This document shows positions 9,000 through 16,798 of a stretch of DNA of 64,000 nucleotides, piece by piece. The DNA is from Clostridia bacterium (lineage in GTDB: Bacteria; Bacillota; Clostridia; Oscillospirales; CAG-272). The notes below the pieces were generated by a model, which saw only the letters and a program-made list of their open reading frames with translations, searched no databases and was not told the DNA's origin. The stretch lies in NCBI GenBank assembly GCA_017399105.1, contig JAFQEJ010000021.1, positions 1-64,000 on the forward strand, given 5' to 3'. Within the stretch, counting starts at the first letter, position 1. Every line of letters starts with the position of its first letter. Both the position numbers and the translations under genes were made by a program.

Positions 9000-9718
9000 T
9001 GAAAGGACGAATCCATTCTCTGCAGTCCCTTGGTGCGGCTGACGGTCCGGGACTGCGTTACATCGTCTTTATGCAGGGCTGCCCCTATCGCTGTGTCTAC
9101 TGCCACAATCCCGATACCTGGGCGACCGACACCGGCGAGGAATACACCGCCGATGCGATCATCGAGCGGGTGATGCGTTGCAAAACCTACTTCGGTAAGG
9201 ATGGCGGCGTCACCGTCTCGGGAGGCGAACCGCTGCTGCAGGCAGCTTTTGTACGCGAACTTTTCACAGAGCTTCATGAGCGGGGGACCCATTGTGTGCT
9301 CGACAGCTCACTGATGATGGATGGCGAGGATGCACGCGCTCTCATCTCTGAGGCGGATATGATTCTCGCTGATGTGAAATTTACCGACGATGAGAGAGTT
9401 CAGACACTCTGCGGCGGCTCACTTGCTGCCCTCGAGCGAAATCTGGAGCTGGCGGCGCGGAATGAGATTCCGGTGGTTACGCGAACCGTAATTGTGCCCG
9501 GACTCAATGACAGCGATACCGAGCTTGAAGGGCTGGCAGCATTCACAAAGCGCTATCCCAATATCGTGAAGTGTGAGCTGCTCCCCTTCCGCAAATTCTG
9601 CATTGAGAAATATCGCATGGCGGGGATTCTCTTTCCACTGGAGCAGACACCCGAAGCGGATAAAGCTGCGGTAAAAGCGATGGAAATCAGGTTGAGTGAG
9701 CTGAGAAAAAATATTTGA
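8999..9718 (+). CDS. pflA: Pyruvate formate-lyase activating enzyme
   Basis: A 239-residue radical SAM protein that installs the glycyl radical on PflB. The CX3CX2C cluster motif is CPYRCVYC near residue 30, followed by HNPDTW. The SAM-binding GG motif VSGGEP lies near residue 75. The ATG overlaps the pflB stop codon, so the two are translationally coupled, and a strong terminator follows the gene. The length and order are those of standard pflBA operons. Confidence 0.95.
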   Translation: MKGRIHSLQSLGAADGPGLRYIVFMQGCPYRCVYCHNPDTWATDTGEEYTADAIIERVMRCKTYFGKDGGVTVSGGEPLLQAAFVRELFTELHERGTHCVLDSSLMMDGEDARALISEADMILADVKFTDDERVQTLCGGSLAALERNLELAARNEIPVVTRTVIVPGLNDSDTELEGLAAFTKRYPNIVKCELLPFRKFCIEKYRMAGILFPLEQTPEADKAAVKAMEIRLSELRKNI

Positions 9719-9722
9719 TTCT

Positions 9723-9757
9723 AAGGATGACACAAATCAAGGTGTCATCCTTTTTTT
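9723..9757 (+). terminator. Terminator of pflBA
   Basis: A perfect 11-bp stem AAGGATGACAC (9723-9733) with GTGTCATCCTT (9742-9752), followed by a T run to 9757. Confidence 0.9.
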
Positions 9758-9779
9758 ACCTTTTTTCAATGAAATGGTA

Positions 9780-9808
9780 TAGACATTCTTATTTTATTAT
9801 GATAAAAT
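9780..9808 (+). promoter_or_regulatory. Promoter of ddh
   Basis: TAGACA at 9780-9785 and TAAAAT at 9803-9808 with a 17-base spacer, 44 bases before the chosen start codon. Confidence 0.6.
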
Positions 9809-9852
9809 ATTTATGGTATAAAATTTTTGTATTATTGAAAGGAATGATTCCA

Positions 9853-10830
9853 TTGAAGATTGCAGTTTACGGTTACGGAAATCTTGGTCGGGGCGTGGAG
9901 TGTGCAGTACAGAAGTCGCCCGATATGGAGCTGATCGGTATCTTTACCCGCCGTGCTCCCGAAAGCATCAAGCCGAGATCGGGCGTACCGGTATATAAAA
10001 ACGATGAGCTTGTGAATTTCAAGGATAAAATCGACGTTCTGATTCTCTGCGGCGGCAGTGCTACCGATCTGCCCGAGATGACACCTGCACTGGCGAAGGA
10101 TTTCAATGTTCTCGACAGCTTTGATACCCATGCCGCAATTCCCGGACATTTTGCCCGCGTGGATGAAGCGGCGGCATCAAGCGGTCACATCGCGCTGATT
10201 TCGGCAGGCTGGGATCCCGGCATGTTTTCGATCAATCGGCTATATGCGTCGGCGATTCTGCCGAACGGCAAGGATTACACCTTCTGGGGACGCGGCGTGA
10301 GTCAGGGACATTCGGATGCCATCCGCCGTATCAAAGGGGTTGTTGATGCCCGTCAGTACACGGTGCCCGTTCCCGAAGCGCTGGATGCGGTGCGTTCAGG
10401 CTCCAATCCCGCACTGACTACCCGCGACAAGCATACTCGTGAGTGCTATGTGGTTGCCGAAGAGGGGGCCGATCTTGTCCGCATCGAACGTGAAATCAAG
10501 GAAATGCCCAACTATTTCGCTGACTACAATACCAGCGTGACCTTCATTACTATGGAGGAGCTGAAGCGTGATCATATGGGCATCCCCCATGGCGGCGCTG
10601 TGATCACAACAGGCAGAACAGGCTGGGAAAACGAAAATACCCATGTGATTGAGTACAAGCTAAAGCTCGATTCCAACCCCGAATTCACCTCCAGCGTTCT
10701 GGTTGCCTTTGCACGCGCCATTGATAAGATGCACAAGCGCGGCGTGACAGGCTGTAAGACCGTCTTTGATGTGGCACCGGTTGATCTGTCGCCCCTGTCA
10801 CCCGAGGAGCTGCGCGCTCATATGCTGTAA
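9853..10830 (+). CDS. ddh: meso-Diaminopimelate D-dehydrogenase
   Basis: A 325-residue NADPH-dependent enzyme making meso-diaminopimelate directly from tetrahydrodipicolinate, a one-step branch of lysine and cell-wall synthesis. The N-terminal Rossmann motif is AVYGYGNLG. Family-specific blocks include LCGGSATDLPEMTPALA, DSFDTHAAIPGHF, SAGWDPGMFSINR and WGRGVSQGHSDAIRR. The start is taken as TTG at 9853, giving MKIAVYG; GAAAGG lies 10 bases upstream, whereas the ATG at 9844 falls almost on that ribosome site. The promoter lies directly upstream. The regulator gene downstream begins 46 bases later and may be co-transcribed. Confidence 0.94.
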   Translation: MKIAVYGYGNLGRGVECAVQKSPDMELIGIFTRRAPESIKPRSGVPVYKNDELVNFKDKIDVLILCGGSATDLPEMTPALAKDFNVLDSFDTHAAIPGHFARVDEAAASSGHIALISAGWDPGMFSINRLYASAILPNGKDYTFWGRGVSQGHSDAIRRIKGVVDARQYTVPVPEALDAVRSGSNPALTTRDKHTRECYVVAEEGADLVRIEREIKEMPNYFADYNTSVTFITMEELKRDHMGIPHGGAVITTGRTGWENENTHVIEYKLKLDSNPEFTSSVLVAFARAIDKMHKRGVTGCKTVFDVAPVDLSPLSPEELRAHML

Positions 10831-10876
10831 ACAGAAAAATACGAATAAAAAATTCATTTCGGTTCGGAGGAAGCTC

Positions 10877-12187
10877 ATGATCAATATCAAAGAGGTCACA
10901 GTCTACAGCGAAAATAACCGAATCGAGGCGAAGCGCTCTGTGGGAGGCTTTCCCACCTCGCTCTGGGAAACCTATTCCGCCTTCGCCAATACCATGGGCG
11001 GCGTGATTCTTCTTGGCGTGGATGAGGGAAAGGATAAATCCTTCAAAACGGTGAAGCTTCCCGATCCCGAGATGCTGACACGAACCTTACGCGAAGGAAT
11101 TGCAGGCGGTGAGGTGAGCGTTGATATTCTGCGCGAGGACAGTGTTCGCATCGAGCAGATCGGTCCTCACCGCATTGTAGTTATTGAGATTCCGCGAGCT
11201 CCCCGTGAGCTTCGTCCTGTCTATATTGGCAAGGATCCTTATGGCGGCAGCTATCGCAGAAACGGTGACGGCGATTATAAATGCAGCCGTGAGGAAGTGG
11301 ATGCCATGCTTCGCGATCGAAGCTGTGATTGGGATTACGAGCCTGAGGAGCTTGATATAACAGCCCTTGACAGGGATAGTGTGCGTGAATTCTGCACTCT
11401 TGCGGGAAGTGCTGATCTTTGCTCGCTCGGTGTGCTGACCGGGAATGGAAATCCTACGGCAGCAGGACTGTTGATGCTTGGAAAATTCGATGTAATTCGC
11501 AGCAAATTCCCGGCAATTACGCTGACCTGTACCGATTCTATTGCTGGAAAATCGGTATCGGATGGCAATCTCTTTACATTTTACCGAGCCGCAGCAGCGC
11601 TTCTCTCTGCCTCCTATCGAGCTGAGGATGTGAAAGCTGCCATATGTGAAGCGGTGATCAATGCATTGATTCATGCAGAATATCGCTTTGATTCAAGAGG
11701 CAACGGCGGCTTCTGCGGCGTGAGAATTGAGCGAGGCGGCGGGATGCTTCTTGTGACCAACTCGGGCTGTCCTCTGCCCGGAAGTGAGGCGGCTCTTGCG
11801 GCAGGCATCCGTGAAGAGCGAAATCCCGGTATTGCCCGCATGTTTCGTGCCATCGGAGCAACGGGTGGAGAGGGCACAGGTCTTGCATCGATTATTGCTG
11901 TATGGAAGCGACGCGGTTATGCAAAGCCTTGCTTGATTGAACTTTTTTCACCCGATAAAACCATGCTGATTCTGCCGCTGAAGGGAAAGGGCGCATGCCT
12001 TCCCTGCGACGATAGCCTTTGCCGTGCGGCTGTGATCGACTATATCACCTCGAAAATCAAAGCCACTGTAGATGAGCTGAGTACAGACCTCGGCATCCCA
12101 CGTGAACGGCTTGATGCTATTTTGTGCGTTATGGTTGAGGAAAGCATTCTGGTTTTGCGCGGTGACTGTTATATATTGAAACCTTAG
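10877..12187 (+). CDS. AlbA_2/Schlafen-domain ATP-binding regulator (COG2865 type)
   Basis: A 436-residue putative transcriptional regulator. Residues about 10-140 form the AlbA_2 (divergent AAA_4, Schlafen-like) domain, with NRIEAKRS and FANTMGGVILLGVDE. Residues about 250-350 match the GHKL-like ATP-binding domain of this family (EAVINALIHAEY, then GTGLASI). The C-terminal 60 residues look like a winged helix (TVDELSTDLGIPRERLDAIL). Proteins of this type are annotated as helix-turn-helix regulators or RecG-like ATPases, mostly uncharacterised. GGAGG precedes the ATG at 10877. A Nudix hydrolase starts 8 bases after its stop and a DUF523 gene overlaps that, so the three form an operon. Confidence 0.8.
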   Translation: MINIKEVTVYSENNRIEAKRSVGGFPTSLWETYSAFANTMGGVILLGVDEGKDKSFKTVKLPDPEMLTRTLREGIAGGEVSVDILREDSVRIEQIGPHRIVVIEIPRAPRELRPVYIGKDPYGGSYRRNGDGDYKCSREEVDAMLRDRSCDWDYEPEELDITALDRDSVREFCTLAGSADLCSLGVLTGNGNPTAAGLLMLGKFDVIRSKFPAITLTCTDSIAGKSVSDGNLFTFYRAAAALLSASYRAEDVKAAICEAVINALIHAEYRFDSRGNGGFCGVRIERGGGMLLVTNSGCPLPGSEAALAAGIREERNPGIARMFRAIGATGGEGTGLASIIAVWKRRGYAKPCLIELFSPDKTMLILPLKGKGACLPCDDSLCRAAVIDYITSKIKATVDELSTDLGIPRERLDAILCVMVEESILVLRGDCYILKP

Positions 12188-12195
12188 GAGCAATT

Positions 12196-12678
12196 ATGGC
12201 TGATATCAAACTGACAACCCTTTGCTATATCCGCAGTAAAGGAAATTATCTCATGCTCTACCGAAATAAGAAGAAGGAAGACCCCAATGGCGGCAAATGG
12301 ATTGGCGTGGGCGGACACTTTGAGCTGTGTGAGAGCCCCGACGAATGTCTCTGCCGTGAGGTTGCCGAGGAGACCGGATTAAAGCTGACCTCCTGGCAGT
12401 CGAGAGGGCTGATTACCTTTTGCTTCGATGGCTGGGGATGCGAATATATGCATCTCTTTACCGCCGACAGCTTTGAAGGGAAGATCACTGACTGCGATGA
12501 GGGTGAGCTTGCCTGGATCCCCGAATCGGAGCTGATGTCGTTGCCCATGTGGGAGGGAGACCGTATTTTTCTCAGGTTGATTGCAGAGGATGCGTCCTAT
12601 TTCAATCTGAAGCTTTGCTATAATAAAGATGGTGTACTGACCGATGCGATCCTCAACGGTGAGGTGCTGGCGGTATGA
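12196..12678 (+). CDS. Nudix (MutT-like) hydrolase
   Basis: A 160-residue Nudix hydrolase. The Nudix box GX5EX7REUXEEXGU is complete, from GGHFELCESPDECL to CREVAEETGL (about residues 36-58), with the metal-binding glutamates present. The family removes pyrophosphate from nucleoside diphosphate derivatives; 8-oxo-dGTP cleansing is the usual default annotation, but the substrate is unproven. It starts 8 bases after the AlbA_2 regulator, with TTAGGAG as ribosome site, and its TGA stop overlaps the next start (ATGA). Confidence 0.9.
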   Translation: MADIKLTTLCYIRSKGNYLMLYRNKKKEDPNGGKWIGVGGHFELCESPDECLCREVAEETGLKLTSWQSRGLITFCFDGWGCEYMHLFTADSFEGKITDCDEGELAWIPESELMSLPMWEGDRIFLRLIAEDASYFNLKLCYNKDGVLTDAILNGEVLAV

Positions 12679-13109
12679 AAATTCTGATCAGCGCATGTTT
12701 GCTGGGAGCTTCCTGCCGCTATGACGGGAGATCGGTTCCGCTCGATGGGGAGTTGCTCGTCATGCTTGCCAAATCGCATACGCTCATCCCGGTTTGTCCC
12801 GAAATCTACGGAGGACTGCCCACACCGCGGCCTCCTGCCGAGATCACGCATGACTGTGTGATCAACGCTGAGGGGCATGATGTAACCGAAGCATACCGCC
12901 GCGGTGCAGAGGAAGCGCTGCGAATGGCAAAGCTGTTTGGTTGTGAAGCGGCGATTCTCAAGGAAAAAAGTCCCTCCTGCGGTGTCGGGCGAATCTACGA
13001 CGGCAGCTTTTCGCGGACGCTGACCGAAGGGAATGGTATTACGGCGAGATTGCTGCTTGAAGCGGGGATAAAGGTTTACGGTGAGAGTGAGATTGAGAAA
13101 TTAATATAA
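12675..13109 (+). CDS. DUF523 family protein
   Basis: A 144-residue protein of the DUF523 (YbbK) family, recognised by the N-terminus KILISACLLGASCRYDGRS, the PVCPEIYGGLPTPRPPAEI segment and the KEKSPSCG motif. Conserved cysteines suggest metal or thiol chemistry, but no function is established. The start overlaps the Nudix stop, indicating translational coupling. Followed by a weak hairpin and then a strong terminator shared with the converging lipoprotein gene. Confidence 0.85.
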   Translation: MKILISACLLGASCRYDGRSVPLDGELLVMLAKSHTLIPVCPEIYGGLPTPRPPAEITHDCVINAEGHDVTEAYRRGAEEALRMAKLFGCEAAILKEKSPSCGVGRIYDGSFSRTLTEGNGITARLLLEAGIKVYGESEIEKLI

Positions 13110-13116
13110 AAATGTA

Positions 13117-13147
13117 GGCTGCCGCAATTGGAATATTTGCAGCAGCC
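13117..13147 (+). terminator. Hairpin after the DUF523 gene
   Basis: GGCTGC (13117-13122) pairs with GCAGCC (13142-13147), with partial pairing inside and no long T run. A possible weak terminator. Confidence 0.4.
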
Positions 13148-13202
13148 CAGCCAGAAAAATTTTGATTTTAGTATTAAATAACAGCCGTTGACCTGAAAAA
13201 TC

Positions 13203-13234
13203 AGGGGATGACACATGCAAATGCGTCATCCCCT
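13203..13234. terminator. Terminator with GCATTTGCAT core
   Basis: AGGGGATGAC (13203-13212) pairs with GTCATCCCCT (13225-13234), and the loop adds three more pairs. It serves the minus-strand lipoprotein gene and possibly the plus-strand operon. Read on the minus strand, its apex shares the core CGCATTTGCATG with hairpins at 41144 and 50339. Confidence 0.75.
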
Positions 13235-13242
13235 GTAATGAT

Positions 13243-14709
13243 TCAAGCGTCATATTTATCAAGTTTTTTGATGAGTGCATCAATCGCCTTTTGAATGTAT
13301 TTGGAGTGCTTTTCATAGAGAGATACAACATCCTCATGCCCATTACCCTTAGCACGCAGAAACTGGGTGTTGAAGTCGCCGAACTGATAGAATTCACCCA
13401 GATCATAGACACGGTTGTCGAAGATGATATCAAGCATGGCTGCAGACTGCTCGTCTCGGGTGCCTTTTACCTTCAGAACGGTATCATAATACACGTCGAT
13501 TACAGTATAGCAGGATTCAGCAGCAAGAGCTTCAAGCAGTACGCCGGTTCGCTCATAAGCTTCTTCGGGAGCTGTTTTGGGAACGGTCAGAACAGGCGAG
13601 TGGTGGATGGATACGGTTGCACCGTAGTTTTCCTGAGCCTCGTCAAATTTAGGAAGCGGAATGATGCCATAATCCTCAAACTCACGCATTTCCATGGATT
13701 TTTTGATTAAATCCATCAGCAGGAGCAGATTGCCCTTCTGGAACATATCCGAGTTTCCGCCATGATAAAAATAGGAATCATCGTACAGGATATCAAGGGT
13801 ACGCTGTGCTACCGTGAGGGTGCGCTCAGAACCGAATTCCACGATAGGGAGATCATCGCTGTCCTTGCTTGCATAACGTCCGCCGCCTGCGTGGAGCAGC
13901 ATGTAGGTAATGTCATCACCTGCGCCGAGACCCCAGATATCGCTTTCATCCCATTCGCTGTTGCCGTCTACATCTTCATGTACGCTCTTGGAGATGTCGA
14001 TCATCTTGTCCCATGTCCATTTATCTTCAAGTACAAGCTGATAGAAATTCTCGACATTCCAATCGCTTTGAAGCTTGCGGTTAAAGTACATACAGGCGGT
14101 GGCACTCTTATCCATGAGCGTAACATCCCCCTGTACCATGAATAGTCTGCCTCCCAGTGACAGCTCGGCAACCGACTGCTGATCCCACCAGGGCATACTC
14201 CAGTCAATGGCTTCCAGCCTGTTCAGATCAAGGTAATAACCACTGGCGGCATAAGAACCCGCTTCATGAGAACGAACAAATATTACATCATATGTATTAT
14301 CGCCTGCATTCACAGCATTACGATAAGCGGTATCCAGCTCTCCTAACTCCTGATAAATGCCAGTAACGATAACCTCATACTGCTCTTCTATTTTTGAGTT
14401 GCGCTTGTAGACTGTGTCGTTGATCAGATCGCCGTTTTCTCCCTCGGAATCCAGATCAAAGGTCATTACATAGCCTTCTCCGAACATCCAGTGCGACATT
14501 TTGAATTCATAACCACCGTAGGTAACCTCAGGCAGATGTGTAGGATAAACGCGGGTATCAGCCTCGGTTTCTTCAATTGGAGCTGTTGTGGTTGGTGCGC
14601 GGTCGGTCTCACCGCTGCCGCTGTCGTCGCCGTTTGAACAGGCACTCAGTGCAGATGCTGCCATTACCGCGGCAAGCAGCCACGCTGTGAGCTTTTTCGT
14701 TGCATTCAT
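13243..14709 (-). CDS. Extracellular solute-binding lipoprotein (paralog 1)
   Basis: A 488-residue lipoprotein with a signal peptide ending in the lipobox LSAC and a Thr/Glu-rich linker. The body resembles a family 1-type ABC solute-binding protein, probably for sugars, as in clostridial glycan users. It is clearly related to the next gene: shared blocks include GDLINDxVYKRNSKIEE, MPWWDQQSxAELSLGG, DWNVENFYQLVLEDKWTW and YDLGEFYQFGDFNTxFLRAxG near the C-terminus. The ATG at 14709 follows AGGAGG; the open frame upstream lacks a ribosome site. No permease or ATPase gene is adjacent, so it must work with a transporter encoded elsewhere, or serve as a surface binder (inference). Confidence 0.85.
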   Translation of the reverse strand: MNATKKLTAWLLAAVMAASALSACSNGDDSGSGETDRAPTTTAPIEETEADTRVYPTHLPEVTYGGYEFKMSHWMFGEGYVMTFDLDSEGENGDLINDTVYKRNSKIEEQYEVIVTGIYQELGELDTAYRNAVNAGDNTYDVIFVRSHEAGSYAASGYYLDLNRLEAIDWSMPWWDQQSVAELSLGGRLFMVQGDVTLMDKSATACMYFNRKLQSDWNVENFYQLVLEDKWTWDKMIDISKSVHEDVDGNSEWDESDIWGLGAGDDITYMLLHAGGGRYASKDSDDLPIVEFGSERTLTVAQRTLDILYDDSYFYHGGNSDMFQKGNLLLLMDLIKKSMEMREFEDYGIIPLPKFDEAQENYGATVSIHHSPVLTVPKTAPEEAYERTGVLLEALAAESCYTVIDVYYDTVLKVKGTRDEQSAAMLDIIFDNRVYDLGEFYQFGDFNTQFLRAKGNGHEDVVSLYEKHSKYIQKAIDALIKKLDKYDA

Positions 14710-14743
14710 AATATACCTCCTGAGAAGTTGTTTCTTTGAACAC

Positions 14744-14772
14744 ATTATAACAGATGTGAAAATATATTGCAA
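14744..14772 (-). promoter_or_regulatory. Promoter of lipoprotein paralog 1
   Basis: On the minus strand TTGCAA (14772-14767) and TATAAT (14749-14744), 17-base spacer, 35 bases before the start codon. Confidence 0.6.
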
Positions 14773-14786
14773 TATAATATTAAGAA

Positions 14787-14817
14787 AGCGCTCCCGAAGT
14801 TTTTCTTCGGGAGCGCT
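14787..14817 (-). terminator. Terminator of lipoprotein paralog 2
   Basis: A perfect 13-bp stem (14787-14799 with 14805-14817) and 5-base loop, followed on the minus strand by a T-rich stretch. It separates the two lipoprotein genes, so each has its own promoter and end. Confidence 0.85.
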
Positions 14818-14851
14818 GAAGATAATTTGATTATACAGTTATGCTGATGTC

Positions 14852-16300
14852 TTACTCATAATCTTCGACGATCTTGATGAGGGAGTCGATTTCCTTCTGA
14901 ATCTTCTTCTCGTTCTTTGCGAAGAGCGAGACAACATCCTTGTGACCTCTGCCGTTGGCACGGAGGAACTCGGTGTTGAAGTCGCCGAACTGGTAGAATT
15001 CACCCAGGTCATATACGCGGTTGTTGAAGATGATATCAAGCATTTCAACAGATTTTTCATCGCGTACATTCTTTACACGGAGAACGGTGTCATAGTAGGT
15101 GTTGATGAGGGTATACTTGGACTCTGCGCTCAGCGCCTCAAGGATAACGCCGGTTCTGCTGTAGGATTCTTCGGGAATGGTCTTGGGAATGGTGAGAACA
15201 GAGGAGTGGTGGATGGATACGGTTGCCTTGTAGGTTTCCTGCGACTCATCATACTTGGGCTGAGGAATGATGCCGTAATCTTCAATCTCACGCATCTGAG
15301 AAGAGTTCTTGATCATTTCAGGTAAGAAGAGCAGTCTGTTTTCCTCGAACATGGTTCTGTTGCCGCCATAGAAGAATACAGAATCGTCGTACATGATGTC
15401 GAGAACTCTCTGGGCAATCTCAAGGTTTTTCTCGGTGTTGAAGGAGATAACGGGATAGTCATTCTCATCCTTGGTAGCGTAACGTGCATTGCCGGCATGG
15501 AGGAACATGTATGTAATGTCATCGCCCATACCTACGCCCCAGAGGTCCTGATCGTCCATTGTGGAGTTACCGTCCAGGTCTTCCCGAACGCCTTTGGCGA
15601 TGTCGAGCATCTTATTCCAGGTCCACTTTTCATCGAGAACGAGCTGGTACATATCCTCGACGCCATAATCCTTCTGCAGCTGGGTATTGAAATACATGCA
15701 GCCGGTAGCACCCTTGTCGGTCAGGGTAATATCGCTCTCAGCCATAAAGAGCTTTCCGCCGAGAGAGAGCTCCGCAATCGACTGCTGGTCCCACCAGGGC
15801 ATTTCCCAATCGATGTTTTCAAGCTGATACAGATCGAGGAAGAAGCCGTTGAGTGCCAGGTCGGGTGCCTCATGGGAACGGACATAAGCAATATCATATG
15901 AGGTATCGCCTGCGGTTGCCATCTGACGGTAGACGGTATTCAGCTGGTCGTGAGCAACATAGGTACCGACAATATTGACGGCGTATTTTTCTTCAATTTT
16001 GGAGTTGCGCTTGTAAACGGCATCATTGATCAGGTCGCCGTCTTCGCCCTCGGAATCAATATCCTGAAGCAATGTCCAGCCATCAATCATCCAGTGCGCG
16101 ATTTTAAAATCGTAGTTGTCAAAGGTTACATCGGGAAGATGATCGGGGTAAATACGAGTGTCTTCAGCTTCTGTCTCAACCGGAGCTGTTGTGGTTGCAT
16201 TGGTCTCATTGGTGCCGCTTGCATCATCGCCGCCCGAGCAGGATGCAAGAGCAGATGTCGCCATAGCTGCGATCAGGAGCCATGTGATCAGTTTTTTCAT
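14852..16300 (-). CDS. Extracellular solute-binding lipoprotein (paralog 2)
   Basis: A 482-residue lipoprotein, the close paralog of the gene at 13243-14709. The signal peptide ends in LASC, followed by a Thr/Glu-rich linker. The shared blocks run through the whole chain, with the C-terminal helix KKIQKEIDSLIKIVEDYE. GGAGG lies 9 bases before the ATG, and a strong promoter precedes it. Tandem duplication with independent promoters suggests divergence in ligand or in expression. The ligand is unknown, and there is no permease in the neighbourhood. Confidence 0.85.
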   Translation of the reverse strand: MKKLITWLLIAAMATSALASCSGGDDASGTNETNATTTAPVETEAEDTRIYPDHLPDVTFDNYDFKIAHWMIDGWTLLQDIDSEGEDGDLINDAVYKRNSKIEEKYAVNIVGTYVAHDQLNTVYRQMATAGDTSYDIAYVRSHEAPDLALNGFFLDLYQLENIDWEMPWWDQQSIAELSLGGKLFMAESDITLTDKGATGCMYFNTQLQKDYGVEDMYQLVLDEKWTWNKMLDIAKGVREDLDGNSTMDDQDLWGVGMGDDITYMFLHAGNARYATKDENDYPVISFNTEKNLEIAQRVLDIMYDDSVFFYGGNRTMFEENRLLFLPEMIKNSSQMREIEDYGIIPQPKYDESQETYKATVSIHHSSVLTIPKTIPEESYSRTGVILEALSAESKYTLINTYYDTVLRVKNVRDEKSVEMLDIIFNNRVYDLGEFYQFGDFNTEFLRANGRGHKDVVSLFAKNEKKIQKEIDSLIKIVEDYE

Positions 16301-16331
16301 ATTCTTATACCTCCGTTATTTATTCAATGAT

Positions 16332-16360
16332 ATTATAACATGGAATGTAAGTAATGTCAA
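16332..16360 (-). promoter_or_regulatory. Promoter of lipoprotein paralog 2
   Basis: Minus-strand TTGACA (16360-16355) and TATAAT (16337-16332) with a 17-base spacer: a near-perfect sigma-A promoter, suggesting strong expression. Confidence 0.85.
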
Positions 16361-16446
16361 CTTTACTTCATTTTCGTCTATGTAGAATTTAATTGTTGTT
16401 TCTTGTGCATAAAATATAAAAATCAATTTAAAAATCGAAAAAACTC

Positions 16447-16475
16447 TTGACAAACGGATGATAATGAGGTAAAAT
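16447..16475 (+). promoter_or_regulatory. Promoter of the T-box leader
   Basis: TTGACA (16447-16452) and TAAAAT (16470-16475) with a 17-base spacer, about 25 bases before the T-box leader begins. Confidence 0.8.
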
Positions 16476-16501
16476 ATTAATATGTTCATTATAAAAACGC
16501 G

Positions 16502-16749
16502 ATGACAGGGAAAAAGGCCGCTGCCCCGGCATAAGAGAGCCGTCGGTAGGTGCGAGACGGTGCAGTGCACGGCATAATACTCACCCTCGAGCGGTCACCC
16601 GATCATGTAGGCGTGAACGGAACCCAACCGTTACAGTGGGACAGCATTGTTGGATGTTGGCAAAGCGGGTATGCAGGAAGCTGTATATCAATCAGAGTGG
16701 TACCGCGAGGATTTATCCCCGTCTCTTGTTACAGAGACGGGGTTTTTTT
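16502..16749 (+). ncRNA. T-box riboswitch (tRNA-sensing leader)
   Basis: A T-box leader. The Stem I distal element AGAGAGCCGTCGGTAGGTG begins near 16535. The T-box sequence GAGTGGTACCGCG lies at 16695-16707, where TGGT would pair with an uncharged NCCA end carrying discriminator A. A factor-independent terminator follows: stem CCCCGTCTC (16717-16725) with GAGACGGGG (16734-16742) and a run of seven T. In the descending arm, ATAATACTCACCCTCGAGC aligns with the usual specifier context (NNN then ACC..GAG), making CTC (16580-16582), a leucine codon, the best specifier candidate; UAC, CAC or ACC cannot be excluded by eye. Uncharged tRNA should turn the downstream fusion gene on. Confidence 0.88.
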
Positions 16750-16798
16750 ATTTCCTGCCCGTGATGCGCATCTTGAAGAAAGGAACGGTATTACCCCT

